DNA from: Candidula unifasciata
Taxonomy: Eukaryota; Mollusca; Gastropoda; Stylommatophora; Geomitridae
NCBI GenBank assembly: GCA_905116865.2
Contig: CAJHNH020000502.1
Span: 537,980-601,979, forward strand
DNA length: 64,000 nt
Reading direction: 5' to 3'
The notes under the pieces are model-generated. The model ran no database searches and was not told the origin of the DNA. It saw nothing but the letters and a program-made list of their open reading frames with translations. This document shows, one piece after another, positions 21,780-34,495 of the stretch (positions within the stretch are counted from its first letter, which is position 1; every line of letters begins with the position of its first letter). Made by a program: the position numbers and the translations under genes.

Positions 21780-22210
21780 TTTGTACGCAGACAGTGGTTC
21801 AAGTTATTGCAAAACTCCACTGGGTGATGCTATCTTCCTCTTTTTCTCAGGGTATGCGGATGTTGTTGGCAATGAAAGAGATGACAGATTAGGCGGCTCT
21901 GCCTTAGTTACAGAGGGCCAGCCCATGGATCATGCAGACATTGTTAATGCCATTAGAGAGGTAGGACGATCAGAGGATTTTGGGAGCAGCACTTCCACAT
22001 CTTTGCTGAGAGTGCAGGAATTGGGAGTAAAGATTGACACAGCCAGGCATGAGAAGCACAACGGATGCACAAGAAGTCTTGTCAACTGACATGGGACTAG
22101 GATTATCAACCCTGGGACGCTGATGTATATGTTGAAGGGGAAATCTGAGCATCCATGGACATGTCCAGAGTGCCATGAAGATAACCCAAATCAACTCAAC
22201 TCAATGGCAC
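21780..22210 (+). mobile_element. LINE fragment, RNase H end and C-terminal Cys motif
   Basis: It encodes SGYADVVGNERDDRLGGSAL, MDHADIVNAIREVGRSEDFG, and later WTCPECHEDN. These match the end of RNase H (V-x-GNERADRLA) and the terminal Cys motif of the family at 4985-6043. It starts about 350 bases after the TMC stop codon, so it may fall in the 3' UTR or just beyond it. Confidence 0.75.
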
Positions 22211-22214
22211 ATTT

Positions 22215-22405
22215 GACAACCTATTTTAACAAACTGGCTTGGGCTTCAAGGTCAGCCATGTCTAAAATGGAGGCAAGGAAATATCCTGGGGAAGTAAAGG
22301 TGGCCAGGATAATATTAACAACATTACTCATTGATTGCTGATTAGTCTATACAAATATCCCACTACGCTCAAGGCGTTGAAATGGAGTCTTTATTGTAAA
22401 TAACT
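22215..22405 (+). repeat. SINE family 2, 3' part
   Basis: GGCTTCAAGGTCAGCCATG, CTGGGGAAGTAAAGGTGGCC, TGATTAGTCTATACAAAT and GGCGTTGAAATGGAG follow the order seen in the complete copy at 36365-36660. The tRNA-like head is missing. Confidence 0.65.
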
Positions 22406-22474
22406 ATCGCCCATATGACATTAGGAGTAAAATAAATTGTTGTTTAATGTAAATGGATGAATCAAGAATTGACA

Positions 22475-25140
22475 TCACTGCACTCAGGACATTTCTATAT
22501 TTGCTCCATCTCCTTCTTCAGTAACCAGCAAAGAGTTGACATCTTACTAATATCAACTGCAACCTGACTAAAAGTCCATCTGGTCGTCTTCAGTGTTGAA
22601 TATCTCCCAGAATCTCTACTTATCCCCTCTTGAATTAGTCCTCAATGGATTCCCTATCTGATCTTGTGTACCGTCCATTTGATCCCATAGAGCGTTCACC
22701 ACATCTGCTTTTTCATAAAGTAACTCGCCGCCCTGAGGAGCAGCAGCAGCTAATCTATCAGCCTGGTCATTACCTCGCACACGTGAATATCCTGAAAAGA
22801 AAATCCATAATATGCTCTTGATGTGGGTCTTATCGAGTGATGCGAGCCACACTGTTCACAGGATACCAGCTTCAGATTTTTAGAAGAATGGTCTGTAAGT
22901 CTTATACAGTCACAACATATCGGGCTAGGCTGTTCTCAAGCCATCATAAAGCTGTCGTTACTGCCTCCACCTCCATTCACATACTGGATGTAGTGACGTA
23001 TGCACGGTTATCTGTTTTCAAGCAGTGTCCCTTCACCTTTGCAATAAAACCCCACCCACTCTTATCTCTCATTACACACCCATCTTCATATATTACGATG
23101 CCACCTGGGCGTGAATTTTCATTGACCAGCTCTTGCAGCGCTGACTCTGTTTCACCAGTAATCCATTCCCAGCTTGGTCCAAGGTAACAATTACTCTTTG
23201 CAAGTCCGTTTTGCTGGGCACCACTGTAACCCATTCTTCACCAAGTGCAATCTTGTCAGTATCACAAACCATTCTGATAACTTTTACCTGTGTCATCCAA
23301 TAGCCACCTCTTTTCAGCCGCTGTCCCTTGCTATCCTCTAAGGCCTCCTGCTGAAGATGTTCCCTGTCCTTAAGGTATGTTTTAACCTGTAAAACCTTAT
23401 CTCATACGGATGGTAATGTGCTCATGCACACAATTGGCGTGTTTCGTGTATGCCCGAAAATGACTTGCATTGTTTCATTTTGTATTTGTATTGTCGCATT
23501 GCGTTTCAACTTCTCTGTTTAGATTTGAGACAATGTTAGCTGTCCCAAACCATACTCCATCACCAAAATAATCAGTTGCTGGCAGAGTGTAGAGAGCATT
23601 TTCTGTTCCAAATCTGCTGATGCCCATCGCCTTCAAAGGACTGAATCTTTTCCCTACTTTTAAAACTACCTCTTCCACGTACTATTTGAACGACAGACTT
23701 CTGTCAAACGTAATTCTTAGATATTTTAGTGAATTATCGCTCTTCTTATTACTGCATTTATTGTCATGTCCGGGCAACATATCTCTATCAAATGTATTAT
23801 TTAAAGAGCACTACAATACCGGCCGCCTTTTTTTGGATTGATGCCGAGCCTGTTTCCTCACCTATTTTATCTACCGCTAACTGCAGTTCTCTAGATATTT
23901 CTGTTCTGTTTCTCCCCTGTGTAAAGACTAAGACATCATCAGCAAAAGTCAAGATTCTCTAATACTCACTGTCTCTACTACCGCTATCCTGCTTGTGTAT
24001 ACATTGAAAAGCCCTGGGGAAGTGGCAGAACCCTGTGGGAGGCCAGGTGTGATACTATATGGTTCATTGATCCACGAGCCTAGATTAAAGGCTTTAGCTT
24101 TGGGAGTGGTATGAAAATCTATGCAGCTGGTCTGTTGGAACTGACAGTTGTTGAAACATGACGTCATATACCCAAGGTCCTCATCACTAAAACCTCTCAT
24201 ATAACTATACCTAACTTCATCTGGTCTGGGTGCAGTATCTTTTTTCTTCTTCAGCATGTGCTTTATATCATTTATTCACACCATGTTTTCATAGGTCTTA
24301 TCTGTGATTGTTCTAGTAAGATCACTAACAACAGCATTTCTAATGGTTTGGTCATTCTTCTCTGTCTGCTTTAAAAATCTTTTCAGAAAAGCCTCCCTTT
24401 TCTCACTATCAGTTATAAGGACCTGGCCATTTTCACAGTAAATCATAGCAACTGAGGTGGGTTGCTCCTTTCGGCTCTTCTGTCTGTGCAGTTTCCAGAA
24501 CATACCCATTGTTTCGTCTCCCCCAATCTTGTTCACAAACTGCTCCTTTTTCACTTTTTTTTAGCATTTGTGGCACACATCTTGAACTCTGCATTCTTGG
24601 CTCTCTTTTCATCTTCTACAACTCTCATCTCCTCTTGCAGAAAAAAGAAGCAACCTTCGTACTCGCTGCCAATTTTTCACTGCTGCCCTTTTTACTTTCC
24701 ACCTCTGGCTGAATGAATTTGCTCCTGTTGGCCTCTAACCATGCTCTTCTCCTAAGGCGGCCAATAATCTGTCTTGTGATACCTTCCTTACATGGTCTTG
24801 CCCAATTTAGACAGCGGGACAGTACAGACCAGTGCGGGATCAATGACAGTGTTGGCATCACCTGGCCACTCTTGTATGTTTACCATTGTTGATACAAACA
24901 AACTCTGATTCCATCAGAGCATGTTTCAAGGATTTTCCTTGTCAATTTTTTCCTTACTTGATTCCATTCATAGGTTGAAGTCCCAACATATAAGGACTCG
25001 ATCACCTGGTAGATGTTCAACATCTTTTATCTAGTCCCACTGCTTATTTTGTAGCAAAGCACTCTCCATGGGCATATAGGTTTACAGTGTTCCACTTAAA
25101 GCCTCCACCTCAGTCTGCAATCCTCAAAGCTCTTTATTTC
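22475..25140 (-). mobile_element. LINE, endonuclease-RT-RNase H type, decayed
   Basis: Minus-strand order: 25140-24860 endonuclease C-end (ALMESEFVCINNGKHTRVA), 24861-24276 linker (WARPCKEGI; GMFWKLHRQKSRKE), 24257-23949 RT fingers/palm (TPGLPQGSATSPGLFNVY, resembling the P-Q-G-x-x-x-SP-x-LFN motif), 23234-22977 RNase H start (IVIYEDGCVMRDKSGWGFIA, with YTDG changed to YEDG), 22852-22616 RNase H end (FFSGYSRVRGNDQADRLAAA), then MEQIEKCPECSDV near 22500. Several frameshifts and stops are present. It is the longest copy of this family in the window. Confidence 0.85.
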
Positions 25141-25241
25141 CCTAGATCCATTGATTCTATTTAATGTAAAGACATTCTCTATTGCCATTTCCCACACGCG
25201 TGGGAGAATAAATTTTCTTGCCCTTTAAAGTGGTATATAAG

Positions 25242-25472
25242 GCAGTGTCAGCTCTGTGGCTAAGTTGATGCAAACGCTTTGTTAGGTTCGATCCCCGCTG
25301 CGAGCCATAGGCCTTGCGTTGGTTTTGACAGTGGTATCAAGAAAGCAGACCGTCCAGAAAGCAATGGCAAACTACTGGACATAAATTTGCCAAGAAAACC
25401 GCACAACAGCCTCTAGCTGAAGTTGGTTGGGGTTGGTTCTGCAACGTCCTGTAAAGGATACGCAACTTACCT
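25242..25472 (+). repeat. SINE family 1, copy 2
   Basis: The head TCAGCTCTGTGGCTAAGTTG has A box TGGCTAAG, and GGTTCGATCCCC is a near-perfect B box, so the tRNA origin is clearest here. The body matches copy 1. Possible target repeats ATATAAGGCAGT (left) and ATACAGGCAGT (right) are imperfect. Confidence 0.82.
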
Positions 25473-25474
25473 AA

Positions 25475-26625
25475 TACAGGCAGTAAAGACAGTTGTATTT
25501 TTTTTAAATACGAAGTCCTGGGACAGATAAAAAGGCTACACAGTGAAACTTGCTGTCTAATATGACACAACTGTCAAAAGTCTAAAGACTCTTGAACAAC
25601 ATGAGCAAGGTCATGAAAAACAAACACAAGATACATTTCCTGGTACTGATTAAAAATATTCTCTGTAGTTTATTATTCTATATAAATATAAATTATGGAA
25701 AATAAAGGAAATGACACAAAAGAAACTAGATTTATTTCAAAAGAATATTGACAAACAGAAAATGAAATCAATGATGCATAACTCCAAGCTATATTGACAC
25801 TAATCAAAACAATGCCTATGTGATACTAGGGTCCCTAGGGTATCCAAAGAATTGTAACACTACACTTTACCAGAAATCTAAAGGTGACTAAAAGTTTGAT
25901 TGGGTTCAAGGTTGGCTGTCTCATATCAGAAAACACAAAAACTATGAACAAATAAAATAAAGGAACAAATAAGACCAGTCAACCAAGATTGGAAGTTGAG
26001 GGCTGGGGGAGGCTATCTTTAGAAAATTGAAAGGCAGACTAAAAAACACACAGAGAAGAGAATTGCTGTGTGGAATAAAGTGAAAAAAAGTAGGGGTTGT
26101 GGGGTGAGTTAAATGTGAAAACAAAGATGAGGACAACATGATACAAGTAGTTGAGGGCTTAAGCTTCAATGAGGGATAAGGGACAAAAGAAAAATAAAAA
26201 CAAGGGGGGGGGGGGGGGGGAGGAGGGAGGGAGTTGACAATAATAAGGTATAACAGCAGATGAAGTAAATATATAACAGGGAAGAAAAAATAAGGATGAA
26301 GAAAAGATGCATGTAAAAAACTTAAACACCAACCAACAAATAGTAATGCAAGCTTTGTCATCAGTTATCAGAGTTTTGGAGACATGCCGATAATCTGTGT
26401 TCATAAAATCCACATTAGAAAAATAGAAGCTGGAGGAATTAGCTGGCAATTGTTTGCATATGCTTGTAATCAAAATTTGGCATTGCGTCCTTGCCTTATC
26501 TTTATGATTATTAGGACACTTTTTCATAAAATCATATTATTTCTCCTTCGAAATTGTTAAAAATAATTTAATTTGAGACATATTTTGAAATATGCATCAA
26601 GAAACTATTTTGGCTGTATACACTA
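25475..26625. other. Unclassified sequence with poly-G tract
   Basis: No gene seen. 26203-26233 is a run of G followed by GGA-rich bases. Confidence 0.5.
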
Positions 26626-26629
26626 GGAT

Positions 26630-26915
26630 CATAGAAAATAAAACAGCTGACAAACAGGATGTGCTTGCAGTGGTTAGTGGAAGAAGAAGTATTGGCAGTG
26701 CAAGTGTAGTGAATACACTGTGTTCCAGGAGTCAGAGATGATGACCCACCTCTTGGAAGTGGGCATTAAACAAGGACAAGAACACATTGCCAAAAGAAAG
26801 AAGATAAGCCAGCTAACTGCTACTGGATGCGGTCAGCATGGAGACACTAAGATGGCTGTTGCATCAGAAGACAAAGCACGATTGGACATTTATGTGCTTG
26901 GATGCAAATAAAGAC
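26630..26915 (+). mobile_element. LINE fragment, post-RNase H region
   Basis: It is about 260 bases long and homologous to 37800-38210. Shared peptide-level features are VVSGRRSIGSASVVNTLCSR versus VVCGGRSINKAVILNMLCSR. The other copy extends upstream into VKGNERPDRPA, the end of RNase H, which identifies this block as the same LINE region. Confidence 0.65.
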
Positions 26916-27048
26916 AATCAAAGTAACAAGTACCAAAACATATTTGTAAACTGAGGCTGAATATTTAAATGTTACTTTGAAGTTTTTATGTAAATGTATT
27001 AAACTTTTCTTTATGAAGTAATTGTTTTTTTAAATTGACCTGCTTTAT

Positions 27049-28110
27049 TCATCATCATCATCAGGTGCCTTGCCAACTGGCGTGGGCGATCATGCCTCTC
27101 CATAATCTGCGATCTCCTGGAGCATGTATCAGTTTGTGTGCCGACACTCCTCCATGCCATGCAACAAGACTGTCAAGCATCTTCTCTCGTTGTCTTCCTC
27201 TATCCCTCCTTCCACAGATCTTTCCAGTTGTCACAACATGTTCTATTTTCCCTCTTCTCATAACATGGCCGAAAAATGATGACTTGTCTCCTTCTGATGT
27301 CTGTGATAAGTTGTCTTCGGGCTCTCGCCTCTTTCAAAACCTCTTGGTTGCTCTTTTTGGCTATCCAAGGTATTCTAAGCATTCTTCTGTATAACCACAT
27401 CTCTGAGGCCTCTAGAAATTGTTTGGCCTGCCTACCGATTGTCCAGGATTCACAGCCATATGTTAAAACTGGATGTATGTAGCAAGCAAGAATTCTTTTT
27501 CTAGCAAGCAAGAATTCTTTTTCTAACTTTCAATGAAAAGGATATATTGTACATTTTATAAAATGCAGTTTTTGCCTGTCCTATTATGTTTCTTATCTCA
27601 GTTATGCATCTTCCATCTGATGTTATCTATGTGCCCAGATACTTAAATTTCTGTACTTGACTTAAAATAACACCATCGACTTTTATTACACATTTAGGAA
27701 TAATTTCTTTGATACCACCATAACATCTGTCTTCCCATTATTCAAACTGAGGCCCATTCTTCCACCACAATGTCTATCATTTCCTGTAGTTCTTTCTGAC
27801 TTGTTGCTATCAAGACTGTGTCATCAGCATAACGTAAACTGTTTATATTGTGTCCACCAACCATAATTCCGGGCATATCAATTAAAGATCTCATTATATA
27901 TTCACTGTATAATTGAAAAGAAATCATGTGACAGTACACATCCTTGTCATACGCCCCTCTTTATGCTTTTAAATGTACCTAAACAGTTGTTAATTCTTAC
28001 AGCTGCTTTTTGCTGCCAATACATATTCTTTATTATTCGTAGATCCTTCCCATCTTTATTAGTACTGCAAAATTTACCAATCAGTGTTTGCTTCTCTTAA
28101 CTTAATGGTA
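27049..28110 (-). mobile_element. TGA-tailed LINE (RT palm to 3' end), copy 2
   Basis: Minus strand: 28090-27945 (LRIIKNMYWQQKAAVRIN; VQGCVLS-like), 27939-27742 (DMPGIMVGGHNINSLRYADD then TVLIATSQKELQEMI, an intact YADD catalytic box), 27511-27200 (GCESWTIGRQAKQFLEASEM; YRRMLRIPW), and the end near LIHAPGDRRLWRG. The 3' tail is TGATGATGATGA, visible on the + strand as TCATCATCATCA at 27051-27063. It is 5'-truncated and frame-broken. Confidence 0.85.
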
Positions 28111-28434
28111 TATTCTGAGAGTCTTCTTCTTGATATCACTAACGTATCTTCTTCTTCATCTGAAGATTAATTATGTTGTACCCCTTTATAACATGGCTGC
28201 AATATTTGCACCTTTCAGCTGACTTCTGCAGGCCTTTGTTAAATAAAAATCAATCATAATGAAAGTGGCTTTTTGAGATGTTTTGCTAAACAGTAGACCC
28301 AGTGAACCTTTAGGTTTATATAAAATTTCACAGCCAGTAGAATGGAATATACTAAACAAAATATGTTTTAGTAAATAAGAAATGACATGGAAAGTGTGAC
28401 AAATATGAAATATTTTATTGTAAGTTATTCCATC

Positions 28435-28925
28435 ATTATCTAGTACCTTGCCTCTCCACCATCTGTGATCTTCAGCATGTAGAATTTTATGTGTTCACAC
28501 CCCTCCATGCCATGACAAAAGGCAGACAAGAATCATCTCACGCTGTCTTTGTTTGTTTTTCTACAGATGTTTCCAGTGGTCACATGTTTCAGTTTCCTTC
28601 TGATAACATGACCAAAAAATTATGACTGACTGTCTCTAATGTTTGTGATAAGTTGTCTTTGAGCCCTTGAGTTCCTCTCTCAAAACACCTGGGTTGTTGC
28701 TATTTTTGGGTGTCCAATGAATTCTAAGGATTCTTCTGTAAACCACATGAGGTCTCAAAATATTTTATGGTAGTTTATTTTTTGTCTGGGATTCACAGCC
28801 ATATGTGAAAACTGGTACTACAGACACAATTCCTGGCATATCCACGACAGATCTCATGATATATTCACTGTAAAATTAAAACAAATCAGAATACACATCC
28901 CTGCTGTGAAATGTTCTGAATGGTT
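28435..28925 (-). mobile_element. TGA-tailed LINE, copy 3 (decayed)
   Basis: Follows the + strand order of 27060-27470: CTTGCCTCTCCACCATCTG, CCATGCCATGACAAAAG, TTTCCAGTGGTCACATG, GATTCTTCTGTAAACCACAT, CACAGCCATATGTGAAAACT. At about 28830 it jumps to the part matching 27870-27920, so it carries an internal deletion. Confidence 0.75.
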
Positions 28926-28929
28926 GTTA

Positions 28930-30450
28930 ATTCATGCAGCTACTGTTTATTAGTTATTTAAACATTCATCACATATGATTATTATTGGGGAGCCATTTTC
29001 TTACTATAATATAACTTGAACGTTTTTAAACGACTGTTTCCGATGACTGTATTTCCAAGAAATATTTGAAATTTTCATTTATTTTTCTGTGAAAAAAAAA
29101 TACATACCAGAAGAATATGTTTACAAAATATGTTTACAATAAACTTCTTGTTGTTTGCTATCATATATTCTACATTTGTGCATCTTGGGCCATAATCATT
29201 TGAAAAATTGTATGTACATAAACAGTAGTAGACTGCACATCTGACTGCCTGGAAAATTTCACTGTATCTCTTCAGGTGCATAAAACATAAATAATTGATT
29301 AAAATGAAGCAAATAAGTGTTTACAATATACTGACCATTGGCTTGAGCCATCGCCTGTACATATGATTAGGATGTCTGAAAAGGCTCATTTGACTTTCTG
29401 AAGTCCTTTTTCAATAATCATCGTTTCCCTTAAAGTCAATACCATCCTGAATATTTCTGAGGTTTAAACAATTGTTATTTTTCTGCAATTCATTATTTTT
29501 TAAAAATTCTTTTCTGACATTCATTACTTTTCTGAGAAAATAAAGATTAAGTAAAAAGTACTGCTTGTGTTCTGTCTTATGCAAAATTCCTAGAAGAATG
29601 AAAATCCTAACAGAGGACTAGTTATCAATTTTATTTGTATACTTCTAACTGTAAATTCTGAGACACTGCATCTTTTACTGAATTTTGGCAAAGATGTAAA
29701 GGCCAGATCAGTCACAAAACTACCAGATGGCACAAACTAGCCACACACACAAAAAACAACCAGGTAGTTCATGATAGCCTGCTCTTAAATCCCACTTGCA
29801 TGATTAGAATGCCAGAATGCTGTAAGGTATGCTGACCAGGCGTCATGAATAAAGCTGCAATTGGTAAAAGCATACGCAGAGAGTACGTGTAATGGTAACC
29901 TTGCAGCTTGCAAATAAAAAAGCCGGAAATGGACTGATACAGTGTAGGTTGTTTGTTTGTTTGTAAATGAAAACTCTACAAACACGTGGACATGCTTTGT
30001 TTGCACTTTTTAGTTTGCCGAGCAAATTAAAACGGAGTAAACATAAAAACAAAAAAATTACTTATAATTTACATAATACCACATATGAATCACTGCCATC
30101 TGAAAAATTTAAATACAAGACGCCACATGTAATGCACCACACTTTGTGCACTAATGAAAGGATTCTTTCCAACATCCCATTGTACATACAACACATCTTT
30201 TGTTGTTTTTGGATGTGATCAGCAGAAGTCTAGGAAATGACGTTTATTTTTATTCATGTCTTTTGCAAAGAGATCATGACTTTTTTAAAATGACTGTTTG
30301 TGCTCCATTGTTTACAGAATTCCTTTAAAAATTTATATTCTAACCAGTCTTTATTTAGCTTTTTTTAAAAATCCAATAATGAACACAATCTGCCCTTCAG
30401 TCTGGCATGCAATGCAATATGCTGCTGAGCCTAAACTTGTATTTGCTTAG
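28930..30450. other. No supported gene
   Basis: A+T-rich sequence with short open frames on both strands. None shows a domain, splice context or repeat partner that I recognise. Confidence 0.5.
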
Positions 30451-30454
30451 TTGT

Positions 30455-30762
30455 TATGTGATAAAGGTAAAGTCAGGAGATGTGAACCAGCATCATTTCA
30501 CACGGTTATAAACCATAAGTGCTCTGCCACCAGTAGCTGATAAGAAACTGTCCGCCTGTGTTGCAATCTGTACGTAACTCCGTAGCTACAGCGATGTTCC
30601 TCCATTTACCCCAGAGCGTTAAATCTGGTACCCATTAACTAGAGGCTGGGTGAACCCCGGGAACTGCCTGGTTTCAAACACTGGCCGTGGGCTGCAGCGA
30701 ATCACAGCTGGATTTAAAAGCGAGTCTCCTATCGACTGCGCTAATGCGGCCCCTGTTATGTA
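30455..30762 (-). repeat. tRNA-derived SINE, family 3
   Basis: Read from 30762 on the minus strand, the head GGGCCGCATTAGCGCAGTCG contains an A box (TAGCGCAGT) and a weaker B box around GTGATTCG. The body contains GGGTACCAGATTTAACGC and TCTGGGGTAAATGGAGGAAC, followed by a tail. It is G+C-rich compared with its flanks. I saw only one copy in this window. Confidence 0.65.
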
Positions 30763-30764
30763 AT

Positions 30765-32865
30765 ATAAGTTTCGTTGTCAACATATTTTTGTAAATTTCC
30801 AGTAAATGAAAATCAACAAGATTAACAGTAGGCATACATATTGGCTATGGTGGCTGGTGCAGTAACTATGGAGTGGGGTCTTCCAAATCACCATAATTCC
30901 TATCAGTTTCTTCCCTAATGGTGTTCAGTGAACTGTCACTAGTCATCATCAAAATTTTTAAAAGATGCCGTTTTCTGCTTTTGCTCTGAAAAATTTCACA
31001 ACAGTTATAAGAAATAGTTATGAATAAAGCTCACTTTTAAAGCAATGGCTTGGGCTGCTTTTAACAGGAACAAATGTTGACATGATCATAACTCTATATT
31101 CACAACTGATAACAAGTAGAGAGAAGTACTGACTGTAAATGTGTGGGTTAAATACAAATTCAGTTCTGTGAGTTCATAAAGAGATTCAAATATGACAGTG
31201 GAACATATTTCACTGGAGTGTACGTCAAAGATCATACTTAAGCTTTCAGATATTGCCCAAGAATATTAGTAAAATTTAATATCGGAAACCAAAAATGAGT
31301 CTGACAAAGTCTGAAGGATTGCAAGAACTTTAATTATTTAAAATACTGAAAGAGATTTAACAATTATTTTGTAGAAACATAAATGATTGTTCATATGCAG
31401 GCTGATAAAAACACAATTCCCTACACAGTCAGGCATAATATAATGTAGCTTTATAGTTCAATTTGATGCCATGTGTTCAGAAAACAAAAATGTCAGACAT
31501 AAGCAATATTAATTGCCTAACATCCTCAAGACTTGCTCGGTTCTTTGATTTTGTTTACATGGAGTAAACCTGTAGTTTCCCCTACTACATATCAAGCAAC
31601 TGAAAATAAAGAAAAGCAAAAGTGAATCAAGGTTGCAGTGGATATAATGATTAATCACAGGCTATGTGTCGTCTGTATAAACTTCCATTCCTATCACCAA
31701 TGCATGCATAGTAACTAAGAAAATAATCAGTTACTAGAACATCCATATATACAGAAACTTATGAATGATGATATTAGAGTAAATAATCAGTACCTGCCAT
31801 AATCCAAATACAAGTTAAATATTCATTTCCACTGAGACAAGTGCCATGTCACTGGGAGTGTATATAATAAATATTCTTCTTTATCTACATCCAGGCATCC
31901 AAATGAGTAGACAGTGGCACCTTCTCATATGTTTAACTTGAAATACACAGTTTAGATGCAAAAATATTTTTTAAAAAACTAGCATGCTAGAACTTTTATA
32001 AATAAAAATTAGTCATAGAACTGCGCTACACTTATTTATCTGACTGGAGACAAAGCCAACCATGGATTTATGTCAATAACTCTGCAGAGAAACAGGCCAT
32101 AATAGCATTACTGGAATTACCAATGTCACATTTCTGAACCCTCCTGAGAAGAAGGGAGAAGCAAAGTTCTTTGGACACAAGTCAAACCTGATGACCCTCA
32201 ACCAGATCCATATAATGAAAACTGACAGATAAAAAGAGAAAGAGAGGAAAATCTGCCAGAATTTCAGAACTTTTTTTGGAAGGGGACTCTCCTTCCAAAC
32301 ATTCTCTGCTCCATCCTATTAACACTCAACTCATATTTTAGCATTAGGCAGCATATTCATTATTTTATACAACCCCATTAATGTATAGTATATCCATGAG
32401 AACAGCATTTTTGTTCATGGGAACGGATTTATTATTCTTTTTTTTAAATTTTACTTATGAGACTATCTGTTTGGTATCTGTTCTGTCTGGCATACATCCA
32501 AGGATTTGTAATGAATTAAGTACGTATTACGAGGAACCACTGTATTTTTAAAAAAAAATACAGCAGCCTGTTTAAAGTAACTGATATCTTATGTTTTTGC
32601 AGTTTGTCTCTGTTCTGCACACTTTTTTGTATCAAATATTTAGTCATCATTTGACCAGTGCTACAGGATCTCCTATTTTCAACCTTTTGGGTAGGTGGCA
32701 CCTCAGTCTGTTTTGCTCTGTGCAGTCTGTTGTTTGTTCACTTCGGTGGAGCTGGTGATATGTATCATCTTTCTTGCGGCTTAGATTTGGTATATTCAAA
32801 CAGGTTATTTACCTGCAAACAAACAGATGAAAGCAGGGGAAACATAAAAACAACTCGGAACTAAT
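30765..32865. other. No supported gene
   Basis: A+T-rich. A 38-base segment at about 31016-31053 recurs near 39064-39101; otherwise I see nothing. Confidence 0.45.
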
Positions 32866-32869
32866 GGCA

Positions 32870-34495
32870 GAGGAACTAGAATTAAGTATATTATTAGATG
32901 AAGTAGAATATGTCATTCATACAGCCCCTAGACTAAAGGCGACAGGTACTGATGATCTAACTGCTGAGGCCATCAAGGCATCAGAAGAAGCGGGAGCAAT
33001 ACGATTGAAGAGAATACTTTAGGTGGCATGGGAAAATCAAGAAACACCATCAGACTGGCAAACTGCTGTCATCATCCAGCTATGGAAAAATAAAAGAAGT
33101 AAGAGGTACTGTAATAATTACAGAGGAATATCGCTTCTCACACTAAGAAAATGTACAAGGTCTGACAATTAAGTAATGAGACTGATTACGGCTAAGACAC
33201 ACACACACACATAAAAAAGCCATCCAAGAATCACAGCATGGAATCCAAAAAAGCAATCTTCGTATATGATCTGGCAATTTTTCATCGCCGCCCGATAAGC
33301 AAACAACAAGCAAGCCGCCATTTTGTTAACCTAGTCAGAAGTGCATTGTTATGTAATCAGTATGGAGTAAAAAAGCTAACATCAAATTCCATTTAAAACT
33401 CAGAAAAAGTGCCATTGCAACAGTTGAATTGATGCAACACGTTTATGGGGATAATTGTTTATCTCGCTAACAGATTTTCAGCTGGTATTATTGATAAAAA
33501 AATGGTGTGGAAATGATTACTAATGCAACTAGACCTGGATGCCTAATTTCTGTTCGTAATGAGGAACGCATTGCAAAATTAAGAGAACAGATACATGAAG
33601 ATTGTTGTTTAACCGTGAGGATGATGGTAGATGAATTTGGTGTTAATACAGAGACTATTCGTAAAATTTTAGTTGAAGATTTGGGCAAGAAAAAGGTTGC
33701 TTGCCGGTTTGTATTCAACACCTGGCAATTTTTTTCCTACTTCATGACAATGCACCAGTTTGAAGGGCGGTGGTTGTACAGGAACTTTTGGCCCCAAAAC
33801 AAGTGCGTGTTCTCAACCATCTATTCTTTTCCTATGGATTTGTCTTCTCATGACTATTTTCTATTTCCAAAATTAAAAATGCCATTGAAAGGACATTTCA
33901 TTGACGATACCGATGACATCCAATGGGCCATAACACTGACTTTAAGGGCCATAACGACAGAAGAATACAGAGGTCGTTCAAGTATTTGTTAGATCATACC
34001 ACTCGCTGTATCAATGCACAAGAGGCTTACTTTGAATAAAATACAGGTTAAATCTTCAACTTCTGATTATTTAAATTTGTATGGACTTAATCTCATTACT
34101 TATTTGTCAGACCTTGTATGCTAAGATCACTGAAAGAAGGCTAAGACCATTGATAGAGTATCAACTATCAGAAGCACCGATGGGCTTTCGACGAAACAGA
34201 TGTTGCACCGATGCCATTTCTACATTGTGACAACTATCAGAAAGAGCAATAGGACACAATAAGAACTGTTTGTTGACATTCAAAGACCAGGAAAAAGCTT
34301 TCGATAGAGTCGACAGGAATATGTTGTGAGAATGTATGGGGAAAAAGGCAATCAGCAATCATCTCATTAATATTTACAAAAGCCTATACACATGTAGCAA
34401 ATGCTCCATAAGATTGAACTTTTATAGTGAACTCCGGTCTGCGTCAAGGCTGTGTACTATCGCCACTTCTTTTAATAATATTTATAGGTACTACT
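32870..34495 (+). mobile_element. LINE fragment (RT N-terminal half), interrupted by mariner
   Basis: 32880-33153 encodes ELSILLDEVEYVIHTAPRLK, ATGTDDLTAEAIKAS and [10 protein letters not shown]. After the mariner the frame resumes at the TA target as YAKITERRLRPLIEYQLSEA, PMGFRRNRCCTDAIS and DQEKAFDRVDRN. The order K-A-x-G-x-[12 protein letters not shown]-x-R-x-x-x-D, EKAFDRV is standard for non-LTR reverse transcriptases. In-frame stops show it is dead. It ends abruptly at 34495 against an unrelated repeat. Confidence 0.85.
33156..34116 (+). mobile_element. Mariner element with intact ends, internally deleted
   Basis: Terminal inverted repeats CAAGGTCTGACAATTAAGTA (33156 on) and the reverse of TACTTATTTGTCAGACCTTG (to 34116) are nearly identical. 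Both are flanked by TA (33154-33155, 34117-34118), the mariner target. The 33507-33992 frame encodes SVRNEERIAKLREQIHEDCC, the paired-type helix-turn-helix, and EFGVNTETIRKILVEDLGKK. It then jumps across a deletion to the LSSHDYFLFPKLK motif with the last catalytic Asp. HDNAP survives only in another frame. At 961 bp it is shorter than usual (about 1.3 kb). Confidence 0.92.

Noticed and set aside
25242..25330. tRNA gene at the SINE head
   Set aside because: A and B boxes are present, but no cloverleaf closes and the same head recurs with a fixed non-tRNA body, as in a SINE.
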